64,000 nt of DNA, taken from assembly GCF_004331255.1 (NCBI RefSeq), contig NZ_SJOF01000001.1:372001-436000 (forward strand), in the 5' to 3' direction. Each line of letters begins with the position of its first letter. The stretch's first letter is position 1. The DNA is from Acinetobacter sp. ANC 4173. GTDB taxonomy: Bacteria; Pseudomonadota; Gammaproteobacteria; Pseudomonadales; Moraxellaceae. The notes beneath the pieces are model-generated. The model was not told where the DNA came from. It saw nothing but the letters and a program-made list of their open reading frames with translations, and searched no databases. The position numbers and the translations under genes are program-made. Shown here piece after piece: positions 35,658 through 46,280 of the stretch.

Positions 35658-36905
35658 TTAAAACTTTTTCGTATAATTGACAAAGAGCCGATCTTCACCA
35701 AAATCATTACCATGATCTATATTGTAGTCAATTCGAATGTATTGCAAAGCTAAACCTTTTAGATATGTTGCTTGAAATGCATAGTTAAAAATCAGATTAG
35801 ATTCACTTTCTTTATTTTTTTCACCAGTCGCCGTTTTAAAGTCATGACCATAGACATATTTCACCGTTGCACTGAAGCCGGGTATATAGTCTTTAAAATC
35901 ATAGCCATAAATAAAGTGATAAGACTTTTCATCTTCTTTGAAAAAGCCTGTCGCATTCCAGTTGATGAAATACGTTTCTGGCAAGAAGCCATCTGGCAGC
36001 GGATAGGCAGACTCGCCTATAATCTGCTGATAGCCAACGCCCAGCGTATGATTTTTGACTTTAACCGTTTCAAGCACTCCAATATTTTGAGCATCAATAT
36101 CAAAGTTATCGCCATTATCCTGAGCATTGAAATATTTAAATTTTGATGTCAGGGTAAAATGAGGCTGTTTCCAATTATGCTCTAAACCCACATAATGCTT
36201 ATTATAAATATCTTCCAAATTACCGAAATAATATTCGCCTTTTAGTGTCGGGGCAAACTGATAGCGCAGGTCTATATAATTTAAACCATCAGATTCTTGG
36301 GTCACGCCATTTGAGGTAAAAGAGAACTTTTTAAAGTCTTCCTCATTTCGCGGAGAAACTTTTTCAACCCGACCCAGCTCGACATACAACTGCTCAGAAA
36401 GTTGAGACTTTAGGTTACTTCCCCAGTAAGAGGTCAGTAGCTGCCGGCTGGCATCAACTGCGGTCACAGGCAGATCCAGCCAAAGCTCACCCACGCTCAA
36501 TAATGTTTTATCATAGCCCAGTTTTAAAGTTGCACCATATTTCAAAAAATCAGAAGCTTGAGATTGGGTCTGCGGGTCAAAAGGCAAAACAGTATCAGCA
36601 ACATGCTTATCTGAACTTAAGCGTACCGCGTATTGAACAGATGCATCCACGCCCATCGTGATAGGTTTTTCAGCAATCTGCAAAGGCGTTTCATTCATTT
36701 TCGAATGATAAAATAATGAGGCTGCCTGAGACCAGCTTCCCGTATCCTTGAGCGCGTCATTATCATAATTGCGGTTAATATAAGCATTTTTAAAAGTTAG
36801 CTTCCATTCATCTTGATTTGATTCTGCTGCCTGTAAAGTAGAGGTGCTACAACAAATCAGAAATAAAATTGAAATCGTGAGATTGTGCTGTTTAAAGTTC
36901 AACAT
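35658..36905 (-). CDS. OprD-family outer-membrane porin
   Basis: A 415-aa outer-membrane channel. The signal peptide runs to about residue 26 (FLICCSTSTLQAA) and the mature part begins LTFKNAYINRNYDND, typical of OprD/BenP-like porins. Alternating beta-strand patterns fill the rest, and the protein ends in YTKKF. The ATG at 36905 begins a good signal peptide; the open frame extends 14 codons upstream without one. The gene follows the frameshifted MFS gene on the same strand, so it probably takes up 3-hydroxybenzoate or gentisate-type acids. Confidence 0.83.
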   Translation of the reverse strand: MLNFKQHNLTISILFLICCSTSTLQAAESNQDEWKLTFKNAYINRNYDNDALKDTGSWSQAASLFYHSKMNETPLQIAEKPITMGVDASVQYAVRLSSDKHVADTVLPFDPQTQSQASDFLKYGATLKLGYDKTLLSVGELWLDLPVTAVDASRQLLTSYWGSNLKSQLSEQLYVELGRVEKVSPRNEEDFKKFSFTSNGVTQESDGLNYIDLRYQFAPTLKGEYYFGNLEDIYNKHYVGLEHNWKQPHFTLTSKFKYFNAQDNGDNFDIDAQNIGVLETVKVKNHTLGVGYQQIIGESAYPLPDGFLPETYFINWNATGFFKEDEKSYHFIYGYDFKDYIPGFSATVKYVYGHDFKTATGEKNKESESNLIFNYAFQATYLKGLALQYIRIDYNIDHGNDFGEDRLFVNYTKKF

Positions 36906-36980
36906 AAAAATTATCCATGATGAGTTTTCTGTGCCATCCATTGGCACAGAAAGATGCTTATAAAAATAATGAGCGTTGCT

Positions 36981-38331
36981 TTAGTTTAAATTGATGGCGA
37001 CTTGAGTATTTTCCCTTCTCAAATTCTTGATTAAAATCAAGGAAACAGCAGCACAGAAAGCAGGTATTGCCAACAAACTCATGATTTCAAAACTCGAAAG
37101 GTTTAATGACATTAACCAGCCACCAACAAGCGACCCCACGACAGAACCTGATCGACCCACTGCATTTGCCCAACTCACACCTGTCGCTCTACAATGCGTT
37201 GGGTAAAAGCCAGAAGCAAAAGCATTTACACCGACTTGTGAGCCGCTAATCCCAACACCCACCCCAAACATGCCAAGCATCAGTATCAGCGTATTGGCGT
37301 GTTCAATCCCGAAACCAAGGCAAACCAAAAAAATAGCGCCTAAGACATAGGCAATGCTGAGGGTTCTCGTGGCATCCGATTTATCCATAAGAATGCCTAA
37401 GGTAATGGCACCAATCGTTCCACCAATCTGAAAAATTGAGGTTAACCAAGACGCATTGGATAAATTAAATCCTTCATTGGTTAATAAGGTCGGCATCCAG
37501 CTTGAAATCATGTAGATAATCAACAGGCTCATGAAAAATGTAAACCAAATTAAAATCGTACCTAAGGCATAACCTTTGACAAATAAATCTTTAAAACTTG
37601 ATTTTTCAACCTCATTCACCGTTGGAATCAAATTCGGCTGGACTGTAATCTGCGGTGCAATACGTTGGACGATCTTTTCTATTTTTTCTCGGCTTTTCTT
37701 TTTCAAAACCAAGAAACGTAGTGATTCTGGCAATAAAAAATATAAAATAGGTACTGTAATTAAAGGTAGAACACCGCCTATTAATAAAATACCGTGCCAC
37801 CCGATATGCGGCAGCAATTGAGCCGATAAGATTCCCCCTAACGCTGAACCGATGGTAAAACCGCAAAACATCATGGTGACTAGGTTTGAGCGACGTGAAC
37901 TGGGTGCATATTCTGAAGTTAAGGTAATTGCATTCGGTAAAGCCCCACCTAATCCCAATCCAGTAATAAAGCGCCAAATAATCAGTGCATGTAAATCCGA
38001 TGAGAAAGATGCAAAAACACTGGCTAGACCAAAAACAATCACGGAGCCAATCAAAATTGGTTTACGCCCTAATCGATCTGATAAAGGCCCAAAAATCAGG
38101 GCGCCAGCCATCAAACCAAATAGACCTGCGCCAAATAACGGGGCTAAATCAGTTGATTGTAAGGCCCATTCCGTCTTTAGTGCAGGTGCGATAAAACCTA
38201 CTGCAGCGGTATCGAAACCATCAATGGCAACAATTAAAAAAGCACAGCCACATAATCAGCTTTTGTGTTGCGGAGAGTTTATTGCTATCAATAAAACTTT
38301 GAACATCTATGTTTTTGCTATTTTGAGACAT
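36981..38331 (-). pseudogene. mhbT: Frameshifted MFS aromatic-acid transporter (MhbT-like)
   Basis: An AAHS-type MFS carrier, as found with gentisate genes. The gene starts at the ATG at 38331 (MSQNSKNIDVQSF) and reads into segment 1. At the A6 run 38236-38241 (T6 on the coding strand) the frame is lost and a stop follows within five codons. Dropping one T restores LIVAIDGFDTAAVGFIAPAL and joins the long downstream frame (GLMAGALIFGPLSDRLGRKP to the stop at 36981), giving about 449 aa. The rest is intact. It is either a recent knockout, a phase-variable tract or a sequencing error. Translation could restart at TTG 38114 but would lack segment 1. Confidence 0.87.
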
Positions 38332-38449
38332 ACGAGTATCCTTACACCATCTAAATGGTGTTCATGCAATCCTTAGCACAAGGCGCCCACGCTGGCTTAT
38401 TTTTATGATTGAGCGTTAAGCGCCTATTTGGTTAAATCAGTCTGTTGAC

Positions 38450-39151
38450 TTATTTCACATTGACAGTGATGCCAGTTAAGCCTGCAACGTCTGCACGCAT
38501 GACATCACCTTTCACCACAGCACCCACGCCCTCTGGTGTCCCTGTGAAAATCAAGTCACCAGCTTTCAATTCAAACAAAGTCGATAAATTGGCAATCGTT
38601 TCAGCCACAGACCAAATTAAATGACTGACATCGCTGTGTTGTTTAGTCACATCATTCACCGTTAAATGGATATCGGCACTATTGATTTCTCCAGTTTCAC
38701 TGATGGGATGAATGGGACCAACTGGCGCTGAAAAATCAAATGCTTTACCAATTTCCCACGGACGCCCTTTTTCACGCATTCCCATTTGTAAGTCACGGCG
38801 TGTCATATCTAAACCGACGGCATAGCCATAGATATAATCCACTGCATCTTCAACCGAGACATTTTTGGCATCTTTACCCATGGCAACGACTAACTCGATT
38901 TCATAATGAAAATTTGAAGTTTCAGTCGGATACGGAATATCAACGGCTTCTTGATTTACAGGCACAATCGACTCTAAATCGTTTGGTTTACAAAAGAAAA
39001 AAGGTGGTTCACGGTCTGGATCAAAACCCATTTCACGTGCATGTGCTGCATAGTTACGGCCAACACAGTACACACGGCGTACCGGAAATTTGTGCTCAGA
39101 GCCATGAATAAACAGGCCCGCAGTGGTCATTGGTTCAAAAATAAAAGACAT
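38450..39151 (-). CDS. mhbH: Fumarylpyruvate hydrolase (FAH family)
   Basis: A 233-aa fumarylacetoacetate-hydrolase-family enzyme that splits fumarylpyruvate into fumarate and pyruvate, the last gentisate step. The N-terminus has RRVYCVGRNYAAHAREMG, and the metal ligands are in EIELVVAMGKD and GYAVGLDMTRRDLQ. GDLIFTGTPEGVG lies near the C-terminus. The ATG at 39151 is chosen because AAGGAAATCGACC precedes it; the frame continues six codons upstream. It is last of four pathway genes on the minus strand. Confidence 0.9.
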   Translation of the reverse strand: MSFIFEPMTTAGLFIHGSEHKFPVRRVYCVGRNYAAHAREMGFDPDREPPFFFCKPNDLESIVPVNQEAVDIPYPTETSNFHYEIELVVAMGKDAKNVSVEDAVDYIYGYAVGLDMTRRDLQMGMREKGRPWEIGKAFDFSAPVGPIHPISETGEINSADIHLTVNDVTKQHSDVSHLIWSVAETIANLSTLFELKAGDLIFTGTPEGVGAVVKGDVMRADVAGLTGITVNVK

Positions 39152-39187
39152 GGTCGATTTCCTTTTCATATTACTTTGATCTGTTCA

Positions 39188-39826
39188 TCAAGTTGCATCA
39201 GCTTGCTGTTCGGGTGCCGCCTTTTGGAACGCCTCAAGCGTCATGCAATGTTGATAAATTTCATTAATGTTTGGATAAGCCGATAAGTCGACTTTAAAGC
39301 GCTCAGCCGAGACCATTTGTGGAATCAAATAAGCATCAGCAATAGTCGGTTGTTTGCCATAGCAGAACTTTTCACGTGTCGGATCTTGCTGCAAAAGTTG
39401 CTCTAATGCGGTAAAACCATCCTGAATCCACTTGGCACACCATGCATTAATTTGTGTCTCATCAAGGCCCAAGTTCTGGCGTAAATGTTCCAACACTCGC
39501 TTATTGTTTAAAGGATGAATATCGCAGCCAATTAAAGCCGCCAAGGCACGCACCTTCTCACGACCCAACGCATCTTTAGGCAGCAATGCTGGCTCTGGAT
39601 ATTGCTCTTCTAACCATTCAATAATGGCTGGGCTTTGCAATAAGGCTCCCGATTCGGTTTCAAGTACTGGCACAAATCCTTGTGGGTTGAGTGCTTTAAA
39701 AGAGGCTTGCTGGTGTTCGTTTTTAGCGAGCGAGATATAATCCGCTTCATAATTCAACCCTTTTAGGTTCAACACAATGCGGGTTCGGTGCGATGTGCCG
39801 CTACGGAAAAAGCTATACAGTTTCAT
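39188..39826 (-). CDS. mhbI: Maleylpyruvate isomerase (glutathione-dependent, zeta-class GST)
   Basis: A 212-aa zeta-class glutathione transferase that isomerises maleylpyruvate to fumarylpyruvate. The thioredoxin-like N-terminal domain contains FFRSGTSHRTRIVLNLKG, the zeta glutathione-binding motif, and NPQGFVPVLE. The helical C-terminal domain includes FCYGKQPTIADAYLIPQ. Maleylacetoacetate isomerases look alike, but the gentisate neighbours decide the assignment. Its ATG overlaps the end of the upstream monooxygenase gene by four bases, so the two are coupled. Confidence 0.9.
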   Translation of the reverse strand: MKLYSFFRSGTSHRTRIVLNLKGLNYEADYISLAKNEHQQASFKALNPQGFVPVLETESGALLQSPAIIEWLEEQYPEPALLPKDALGREKVRALAALIGCDIHPLNNKRVLEHLRQNLGLDETQINAWCAKWIQDGFTALEQLLQQDPTREKFCYGKQPTIADAYLIPQMVSAERFKVDLSAYPNINEIYQHCMTLEAFQKAAPEQQADAT

Positions 39827-41043
39827 GCGACATTCCCTTGATAGTTTTTCACTGCATCAAGACAGTTATTGACATTCCAGCCATATAACCACTCCATGGC
39901 ATCATAAAAACGTTCGGTCGGACGTCCACGCCATAAATCATTACGGACCAAGCGTTGCACACCTTTGGCATGATAAATTTTGCCCATTTCACGTGAAGAC
40001 AAAACAATCCGTGCTGTACGTGACACACGTGCTTTTTGGTACATATCAAAAGCTTTTAAAATATCGTTATTGGTGATACGTAACGCTTCACCTAAAGTTA
40101 CGGCATCCTCCATGGCCATACATGCACCTTGTGCCATGTATTGGGTGGTTGGATGTGCCGCATCACCGAGTAATGTCACACGACCAAAAGTCCAGGTCTC
40201 AATCGGCTCACGGTCTGCCGTCGCCCAGCGGCGCCAACTCTTAGGTAACTCAATCAGTTGACGAGCTTTCGGACAAATCCCTTGGAAATAAGACAACACT
40301 TCTTCTTTAGAACCATCGGTTACACCCCACTGCTCTTGTTCACGGCTATGGAATGTCACCACAACGTTATATTCCTGACCACCACGCAGCGGATAATGCA
40401 CAAGATGGCAGTTTGGTCCTACCCAAATACTGGCTGCATTCCATTTCAAGTCATCTGGAAATTCACTTTCAGGTACAACCGCACGGTACACCACATGCCC
40501 AGTAACCAGTGCTGGATCAGCCACATAAGTTTCACGCACCACCGATTTCACACCATCCGCACCGATGAGCGCTTGCCCACGATATTGCGTACCATTTTGA
40601 TCGGTAATGGTTACACCTAAATCATCTTGCTCTACTTTGTGAATTTGACAGTTGGTAATGATTTCTAAATTGCCATATTGTTTTGCACCTTCAACCAGCG
40701 AACCATGAATATCGGCACGGTGAATCACGGCATACGGGTTACCAAAACGTTCACGGAATTTTTCATCAGTCGGAATTTTTCCGACTTGATATTCATCAAG
40801 CGCATCATGCATCACCATATAGTCGGTATAGACCGCTTTACCACGGGCAATTTCACCAATCCCTAAAGCATCAAAGGCATGAAAGGCATTTGGACCTAAC
40901 TGAATACCAGCACCAATTTCACCAATTTCAGGAGCCTGTTCAAACACCTGTACCTTAAATCCTTGTTTCGCCAATGCCAGTGCTGCTGCAAAACCACCGA
41001 TGCCACCACCGGCAATTAAAATAGGCTGTTGAATATTTGACAT
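39823..41043 (-). CDS. mhbM: 3-hydroxybenzoate 6-monooxygenase (FAD)
   Basis: A flavin hydroxylase of 406 aa that converts 3-hydroxybenzoate to gentisate with NADH and O2. The FAD site is ILIAGGGIGGFAAALALAKQG at the N-terminus, the DG motif is LIGADGVKSVVRET, and the second FAD motif is TLLGDAAHPTTQYMAQGA. Length and motifs match the NagX/XlnD/MhbM enzymes, and it sits beside gentisate dioxygenase, isomerase and hydrolase. Salicylate 5-hydroxylase is excluded because that is a Rieske system. Confidence 0.9.
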   Translation of the reverse strand: MSNIQQPILIAGGGIGGFAAALALAKQGFKVQVFEQAPEIGEIGAGIQLGPNAFHAFDALGIGEIARGKAVYTDYMVMHDALDEYQVGKIPTDEKFRERFGNPYAVIHRADIHGSLVEGAKQYGNLEIITNCQIHKVEQDDLGVTITDQNGTQYRGQALIGADGVKSVVRETYVADPALVTGHVVYRAVVPESEFPDDLKWNAASIWVGPNCHLVHYPLRGGQEYNVVVTFHSREQEQWGVTDGSKEEVLSYFQGICPKARQLIELPKSWRRWATADREPIETWTFGRVTLLGDAAHPTTQYMAQGACMAMEDAVTLGEALRITNNDILKAFDMYQKARVSRTARIVLSSREMGKIYHAKGVQRLVRNDLWRGRPTERFYDAMEWLYGWNVNNCLDAVKNYQGNVA

Positions 41044-41069
41044 GATTTATATCCTTATAAATTTGACAA

Positions 41070-42107
41070 TCAATGACGTTCACGCACAGAGTACAAACCC
41101 AATTTCTGTTGTAACGGTGCTTCATCCGCAATAAATAAATAACATGGTTGGTCAGATGTATTGATTAAATCAATTTGTGCAAAGCATGGTGCACATGCAG
41201 TATCTGCTTTTGCCAAATTAAAATCTTTTCGATCAATCTTGACTTGCAACTGACCGTCAATGACATGGAAAATCTGTGCTGTCGAACGTGGTTGCAGTTG
41301 TAAAGTTTCATTTGGACGCAGCATTAATGCTGAGTAACCGATAATATTTTGACAGTCCCGTCCAGTTTCAGGGTTGATATAAGTCACCTGCACTGGCGCT
41401 TGATGCTGCGCATCTTCAGCAAGTGCATGCAAAACTTTTTTAGTCTCTTTCCAAGAGTAACGCATGATCGGATAGGACGGATTTTCACGGGTAAAATGTG
41501 CTGTTGGTACAATGCCAGTGCCATAATGATGGGCATTTCCAGCACTGGTCACTTTCTGGATTTCACCCGGTTGTACATAAGAAGCTTCCATGTAATACAC
41601 CAATGGTAAATCCAACACATCTAACCAGATGACAGGCTCCTCGCCATCATGCCCATGTTCATGCCAAAGCCCTGATGGTGTAAGGATTAAGTCCCCATGT
41701 TCCATCATGCATTTTTGCCCTTCGACTGTGGTATACGCCCCTTCGCCTTCAACAATTAAACGCACTGCATTTGGTGTATGTCGATGTGATGGTGCCCACT
41801 CTTTGGGCAATAAAAGCTGCATGCCTAAATACATGACCGAACTGGCTTTCATGTTTTCTAGCCCATGACCCGGATTGGCTAAAACCAGTACGCGGCGTTC
41901 AGCTTTTTCAATCGGGGTTAACTCACCGGCTTCGAGCAATAAAGGCTTAATCGTTTGAAAATACCATGCGGTGGCAAGCGTTTGTGGCATTGGTTTATGG
42001 GGTGGCAACACATTACGTAAGCTTGGCCATAAAGGGACTAAATTTGATTCTTCAAGTTGTCCAAGATAACGTTTTGGTAAATCATCCAACGTTGCTAACT
42101 GTTCCAT
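41070..42107 (-). CDS. mhbD: Gentisate 1,2-dioxygenase
   Basis: A bicupin iron dioxygenase of 345 aa that opens gentisate to maleylpyruvate. The metal-binding histidines of the first cupin are visible in PSHRHTPNAVRLIVEGEG near residue 105 and LTPSGLWHEHGHDG near residue 145. The ATG at 42107 (MEQLATLDDLPKRYL) follows AGAGGATCTGC; the frame runs 13 codons upstream without a better site. It is the first gene of the mhb operon, divergent from its LysR regulator. Confidence 0.93.
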   Translation of the reverse strand: MEQLATLDDLPKRYLGQLEESNLVPLWPSLRNVLPPHKPMPQTLATAWYFQTIKPLLLEAGELTPIEKAERRVLVLANPGHGLENMKASSVMYLGMQLLLPKEWAPSHRHTPNAVRLIVEGEGAYTTVEGQKCMMEHGDLILTPSGLWHEHGHDGEEPVIWLDVLDLPLVYYMEASYVQPGEIQKVTSAGNAHHYGTGIVPTAHFTRENPSYPIMRYSWKETKKVLHALAEDAQHQAPVQVTYINPETGRDCQNIIGYSALMLRPNETLQLQPRSTAQIFHVIDGQLQVKIDRKDFNLAKADTACAPCFAQIDLINTSDQPCYLFIADEAPLQQKLGLYSVRERH

Positions 42108-42229
42108 TGCAGATCCTCTTTTATGGCGCATTCGTACATCAATCATCTGTACTTTTAGGGCCTATCATTCCTTGATCATCAATGTAACAACCGAAAATTG
42201 TTGAATCTATGCACAAAAAACAATAATCT

Positions 42230-42248
42230 GTATTGAAAATATCAATAC
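42230..42248. promoter_or_regulatory. Palindromic operator for the mhb LysR regulator
   Basis: GTATTGA-AAATA-TCAATAC is a perfect 7-bp inverted repeat with a 5-base centre, fitting the T-N11-A LysR box. It lies 12 bases before the regulator's GTG start and between the divergent genes. A second weaker repeat, AACAA-N7-TTGTT, lies at 42187-42203. Confidence 0.6.
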
Positions 42249-42260
42249 AAGGACAGCAGG

Positions 42261-43154
42261 GTGTTTGATCTTGATACTCGACTTTTACAAATTTTCTTTG
42301 AAATTTATAAACATAACAGTGTCTCTAAAGCTGCTGAGCAATTGGAAATTGGGCAACCGACCTTAAGTATTGCTTTAAATAAATTACGCGAGCATTTTCA
42401 TGACCCGTTGTTTGTACGCATTGAAAATAAAATGCAACCTACTGAATTATCAAAGCAAATCTTCCCATTAGTTGTAGAAATTCTTAACCGATTAAAACTG
42501 GTCCAAAATTACAATATTGAATTTGATCCACAGACTTCAAATTATCAATTCAAAATCAGCATGACCGATATTAGTCATCTGGTTCTATTACCCAAACTGA
42601 TCAATTATTTACGTGAGCATGCGCCGAATGTGCGCTTAGAAATTGTGCCGATTGATGTCAATACCCCGCTGCTGATGTCAAATGGCGATATTGATTTAGC
42701 CATTGGCTTTTTACCCCAACTTGAAGCAGGTTTTTACCAACAAACCCTGTTCCAGCAACGCTATATTTGTATTGCCAGTAAAGAACACCCAAGGATTACA
42801 GGTACAACGCTTTCAGATCAGGAGTTTCGACAAGAATTGCATGTTGATATTTTAGCAACTGGGGGGCACTACGTACTGGAGCATGAACTGCAAAAACTAG
42901 GCGTTAGCCGGAACATTTTGGTACGTTTACCGAGCTATTTAGGGGTGGGTTTAGTGGTGCAAGATACCGATGCGATTGCGACCATTCCTCACTATTTAAG
43001 TCAGGTGCTTTTGGTCAGAGGTGGCCTAAAAGTCTTAGAACCGCCTTATACATTTCCAACTTATAGTGTTAAACAGCATTGGCATGCCCGCGTTCATCAA
43101 ACGCCAAATAACCAATGGCTGCGGCAAGTCTGCTTTAAGCTTTTGTCTGAATAG
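42261..43154 (+). CDS. mhbR: LysR-family regulator of the 3-hydroxybenzoate/gentisate operon
   Basis: A 297-aa LysR regulator: helix-turn-helix LLQIFFEIYKHNSVSKAAEQLEIGQPTLSIAL compressed at residues 6-37, then an inducer-binding domain from about residue 90. It resembles the NahR/NodD branch (short N-terminus, DLDTRLLQIFFEI). It starts with GTG, eight bases after AAGGA, and is divergent from gentisate dioxygenase, so it likely activates the operon with a pathway acid as inducer and controls itself through the palindrome at 42230-42248. Confidence 0.88.
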   Translation: MFDLDTRLLQIFFEIYKHNSVSKAAEQLEIGQPTLSIALNKLREHFHDPLFVRIENKMQPTELSKQIFPLVVEILNRLKLVQNYNIEFDPQTSNYQFKISMTDISHLVLLPKLINYLREHAPNVRLEIVPIDVNTPLLMSNGDIDLAIGFLPQLEAGFYQQTLFQQRYICIASKEHPRITGTTLSDQEFRQELHVDILATGGHYVLEHELQKLGVSRNILVRLPSYLGVGLVVQDTDAIATIPHYLSQVLLVRGGLKVLEPPYTFPTYSVKQHWHARVHQTPNNQWLRQVCFKLLSE

Positions 43155-43296
43155 TTTTTAATATTCAAACCATTCAAGTCATTACATCAGACCATTCGCG
43201 CAGATATCAGAAACCACTTAATTCCCTTAGATTTCAAAAATCGATTCATTTCATGCTGCTGAAATAAATCGTAAAATCAGATAACAACATATTGAG

Positions 43297-44400
43297 TTAA
43301 TTTAACTTTAATTCAGCCAAGTAAGCCGTTATTTCATCTACTGTTGCTCTTGCTGTTCTAGAAACTCCAATGAGTGTCGCGGATGCCATGCCTGTCCATT
43401 CCCCATAGCCAACCAACCAAAGGTTCTTTACTTTTATAGAACGTCCATCATGCACAGCAACCGTTTGATCAGGTTCTACTACATCCAGACTTCTTAAGTG
43501 ATTCAGTGAAGCTTTGAATCCTGTACACCAAATCACAGCATCTACGGCTTGTGTTGCACCATTAGCCCAAACAACCGAATGCTCTTCAAATGCGGTAAAG
43601 GGTTCTCGACTATGTAACACGCCACGTTCGCGGGCCTCTTTGACACTGTCTATCATGACAATATCACCTAGCCCCCCAACGGGTTGATCAATCATCCGAC
43701 CTTCCTGCTGCGCTTTTAAACGTTCTGTTGCCCGAAGAAATAAAACACGCCCATCAACGTCATCGGATAAAAATTGAGGTGGTGTTGCGGTGACCCAAGT
43801 GGTATCTGCAACTTTTGAGACTTCAGCAAGAATTTGTGCGCCAGAGTTGCCACCCCCAACCACGATTACTTTTTTATTGATAAAAGGCGCTGGATTTACA
43901 TAATGTGCTGAATGCGTTTGTAAGCCTTCAAATCGCTCATGTCCTTCATAATGCGGAATATAAGGCTGACTCCATGTCCCTGTAGCACTGACCACCGCTT
44001 TTGCTCGCCAATATTGATCACCAGCATACACATCTAAGTAGCCATCTTTTTGTTCAATATGATTCACATGTACAGGACGAATGATCGGAAATTGATAGCG
44101 TTGCTCGTATGCAGATAAGTAGTCAATCACTTCATTTCGCGTTGGGTAGGTTTGTGCAGTTGTTGGCATCATCCAACCCGACAACGAACTCCAAGTATTA
44201 GGAGAAAAAAGACGTAGAGACTGCCAAGTATGTAACCATGCACCGCCCGCCTGGGCTTGGTCATCCAAAATAACAAATGGAATTTTCTTACGTTTGAGGA
44301 AATAAGCTGTAGCAAGGGCTGCCTGACCACCACCAATAATGACTACATCGACTTCTGCTTGTAATTGAGTCAAAGCATCGCTCCCATTGTTTATTGTCAT
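43297..44400 (-). CDS. arsO: Flavin-dependent monooxygenase-like protein ArsO
   Basis: An FAD/NAD(P)H oxidoreductase of about 367 aa similar to the ArsO proteins of arsenic operons, which belong to the YUCCA/CzcO-like group. The FAD site is [17 protein letters not shown], a [16 protein letters not shown] motif follows, and an NADP site is [17 protein letters not shown]. Its role in arsenic metabolism is not firmly settled. It follows arsH after a 120-base gap with a hairpin, so it may be transcribed less than the rest. A TTG two codons earlier is an alternative start. Confidence 0.8.
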   Translation of the reverse strand: MTINNGSDALTQLQAEVDVVIIGGGQAALATAYFLKRKKIPFVILDDQAQAGGAWLHTWQSLRLFSPNTWSSLSGWMMPTTAQTYPTRNEVIDYLSAYEQRYQFPIIRPVHVNHIEQKDGYLDVYAGDQYWRAKAVVSATGTWSQPYIPHYEGHERFEGLQTHSAHYVNPAPFINKKVIVVGGGNSGAQILAEVSKVADTTWVTATPPQFLSDDVDGRVLFLRATERLKAQQEGRMIDQPVGGLGDIVMIDSVKEARERGVLHSREPFTAFEEHSVVWANGATQAVDAVIWCTGFKASLNHLRSLDVVEPDQTVAVHDGRSIKVKNLWLVGYGEWTGMASATLIGVSRTARATVDEITAYLAELKLN

Positions 44401-44412
44401 AATCAAAATTTA

Positions 44413-44441
44413 ACGCCCAGCTTGCTCAACAGACTGGGCGT
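44413..44441 (-). terminator. Hairpin between arsH and arsO
   Basis: ACGCCCAG and CTGGGCGT form a perfect 8-bp stem. On the minus strand only TTAAATTTT follows, so it is a weak terminator that could lower arsO expression. Confidence 0.5.
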
Positions 44442-44519
44442 ATTTCATAAAACTTTCAAGCGTTTAAATGAGCCTTTGAAATGATCAAGATACTTTTAAC
44501 ATCTTTGATCATCTAGAAT

Positions 44520-45224
44520 TTATAAACTCCGTTGATTGACACGCTTAGACAATTCTTCAGCAGATTCTTTCCGCTCCGAATAACGATTTGTGAGGTACTG
44601 ACTCTGCCCACGCGTCAGCAAAGTGAATTTATACAACTCTTCCATGACATCAACAATTCGATCATAGAAAGCTGAAGGTTTCATGCGTCCATCTTCTTCA
44701 AACTCTAAAAAAGCTTTAGGAATAGAGGATTGGTTTGGAATGGTGATCATGCGCATCCAACGGCCTAAAATACGCATTTGATTGACGCTATTAAAAGACT
44801 GCGAACCGCCACTCACCTGCATCAAGGCCAAAGTCTTGCCTTGTGTTGCACGAATTGCACCACCCGCTAGAGGTATCCAGTCAATTTGCGATTTAAAAAT
44901 TGAACTCATTGAACCATGACGTTCAGGCGAACACCACACCATACCCTCCGACCATGCCAAAAGTTCATGTAGTTCTTTGGCTTTTGGGTGTTCCATATCC
45001 GCATCTTCAGGTAAAGGTAAACCTTTAGGATGAAAGATTTTTACTTCAGCACCAAATTGCTCCAAGATACGCCCTGCTTCCATCACCGCCAGTCGGCTGT
45101 ATGAACGCTCACGGTTTGAACCATAGAGCAGTAAAATACGTGGTGGATGATCTAGCGCTTTGGCTTGTACTTTTTCTAAAGTCGGTTGATCGAGAAGATT
45201 CATATCTACATTTGGCAGCGTCAT
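44520..45224 (-). CDS. arsH: Arsenical resistance flavoprotein ArsH
   Basis: A 234-aa NADPH-dependent FMN reductase of the ArsH family, which oxidises trivalent organoarsenicals. The FMN-binding [23 protein letters not shown] compresses residues 32-54, and the typical [20 protein letters not shown] is near residues 97-116. The start ATG overlaps the acr3 stop (ATGA), so translation is coupled. Length matches the family. Confidence 0.93.
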   Translation of the reverse strand: MTLPNVDMNLLDQPTLEKVQAKALDHPPRILLLYGSNRERSYSRLAVMEAGRILEQFGAEVKIFHPKGLPLPEDADMEHPKAKELHELLAWSEGMVWCSPERHGSMSSIFKSQIDWIPLAGGAIRATQGKTLALMQVSGGSQSFNSVNQMRILGRWMRMITIPNQSSIPKAFLEFEEDGRMKPSAFYDRIVDVMEELYKFTLLTRGQSQYLTNRYSERKESAEELSKRVNQRSL

Positions 45225-46273
45225 AGAAATGATACCTCTGCTTTAAAAAACCTTTTTCTGAGCCACAATGACACACTAACCAAAGCAATCAACACTGGCA
45301 CTTCAACCAATGGACCAATCACCGTGGTAAAAGCAACTGGTGAAGCTAAACCAAAAGTCGCAATCGCGACAGCAAGAGCCAATTCAAAGTTATTTCCCGC
45401 GGCAGTAAAGGAAATCGCTGTGGTTTTGGGATAGTCATTCCCCATCCATTTGCTCATAAAGAAGCTAATGAAGAACATCACAATAAAGTAAATGGTCAAT
45501 GGAATCGCAATACGTAAAACATCCAACGGTAAGCTCACCACATCATTCCCTTTAAGACTAAACATCGCCACAATGGTGAACAATAAAGCCAGCAAACTCA
45601 GTGGGCTAATCTTGGGTAAAAAGGTATTTTGATACCAAGCCAAACCTTTAACTCGAACCAGAATGAATCGGGTCATAAAACCAAGGAAAAATGGAATTCC
45701 TAAATACACCAGTACCGCATGGGTAATGGTCCAGAAATCAACATTGATCACTTGTCCTGCAATACCGAAATAGGGTGGTAGGAAGGTCAGGAATAACCAA
45801 GCATAGGTACTGAAGAATAAAATCTGGAAGATACTGTTAAAGGCCACCAATGCCGCAACATATTGGTTATCCCCACAGGCCAAACCATTCCAAACCAAGA
45901 CCATGGCAATACAGCGTGCTAAACCAATCAAGATCAAGCCTGTCATGTATTCAGGATAGTTATGTAGAAAGATGATTGCTAAGGCAAACATCAAAACAGG
46001 CGCGATGAGCCAGTTTTGCACTAAGGATAAAGTCAGCGTTTTCTTATCTTTGAATACCTGTGGCAAAGTAGCATAGTCCACTTTTGCCAAAGGTGGATAC
46101 ATCATCAAAATCAAACCGATCGCAATCGGGATATTGACTGAATCCACACTCATTTTATCCAAAGCCACTGAGGCTTGCGGAAAGAACACACCGATTGCAA
46201 TGCCTAACGCCATAGCAATAAAAATCCATAGTGTGAGGTTACGATCTAAAAAGGATAATCTTTGTTGAGCCAT
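45221..46273 (-). CDS. acr3: Arsenite efflux permease Acr3
   Basis: A 350-aa membrane carrier with ten segments, of the ACR3 family (bile acid:Na+ symporter fold), exporting arsenite. Start [18 protein letters not shown]. The conserved cysteine lies in [23 protein letters not shown] near the middle, and the [20 protein letters not shown] motif is present. The ATG at 46273 is preferred to the in-frame ATG at 46288; either overlaps or abuts the arsC stop. Confidence 0.92.
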   Translation of the reverse strand: MAQQRLSFLDRNLTLWIFIAMALGIAIGVFFPQASVALDKMSVDSVNIPIAIGLILMMYPPLAKVDYATLPQVFKDKKTLTLSLVQNWLIAPVLMFALAIIFLHNYPEYMTGLILIGLARCIAMVLVWNGLACGDNQYVAALVAFNSIFQILFFSTYAWLFLTFLPPYFGIAGQVINVDFWTITHAVLVYLGIPFFLGFMTRFILVRVKGLAWYQNTFLPKISPLSLLALLFTIVAMFSLKGNDVVSLPLDVLRIAIPLTIYFIVMFFISFFMSKWMGNDYPKTTAISFTAAGNNFELALAVAIATFGLASPVAFTTVIGPLVEVPVLIALVSVSLWLRKRFFKAEVSFL

Positions 46274-46280
46274 GATGATC

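Noticed and set aside
37852..38376. A 174-codon plus-strand frame over the MFS pseudogene
   Set aside because: Antisense to the transporter; its composition mirrors the hydrophobic codons of the real gene.
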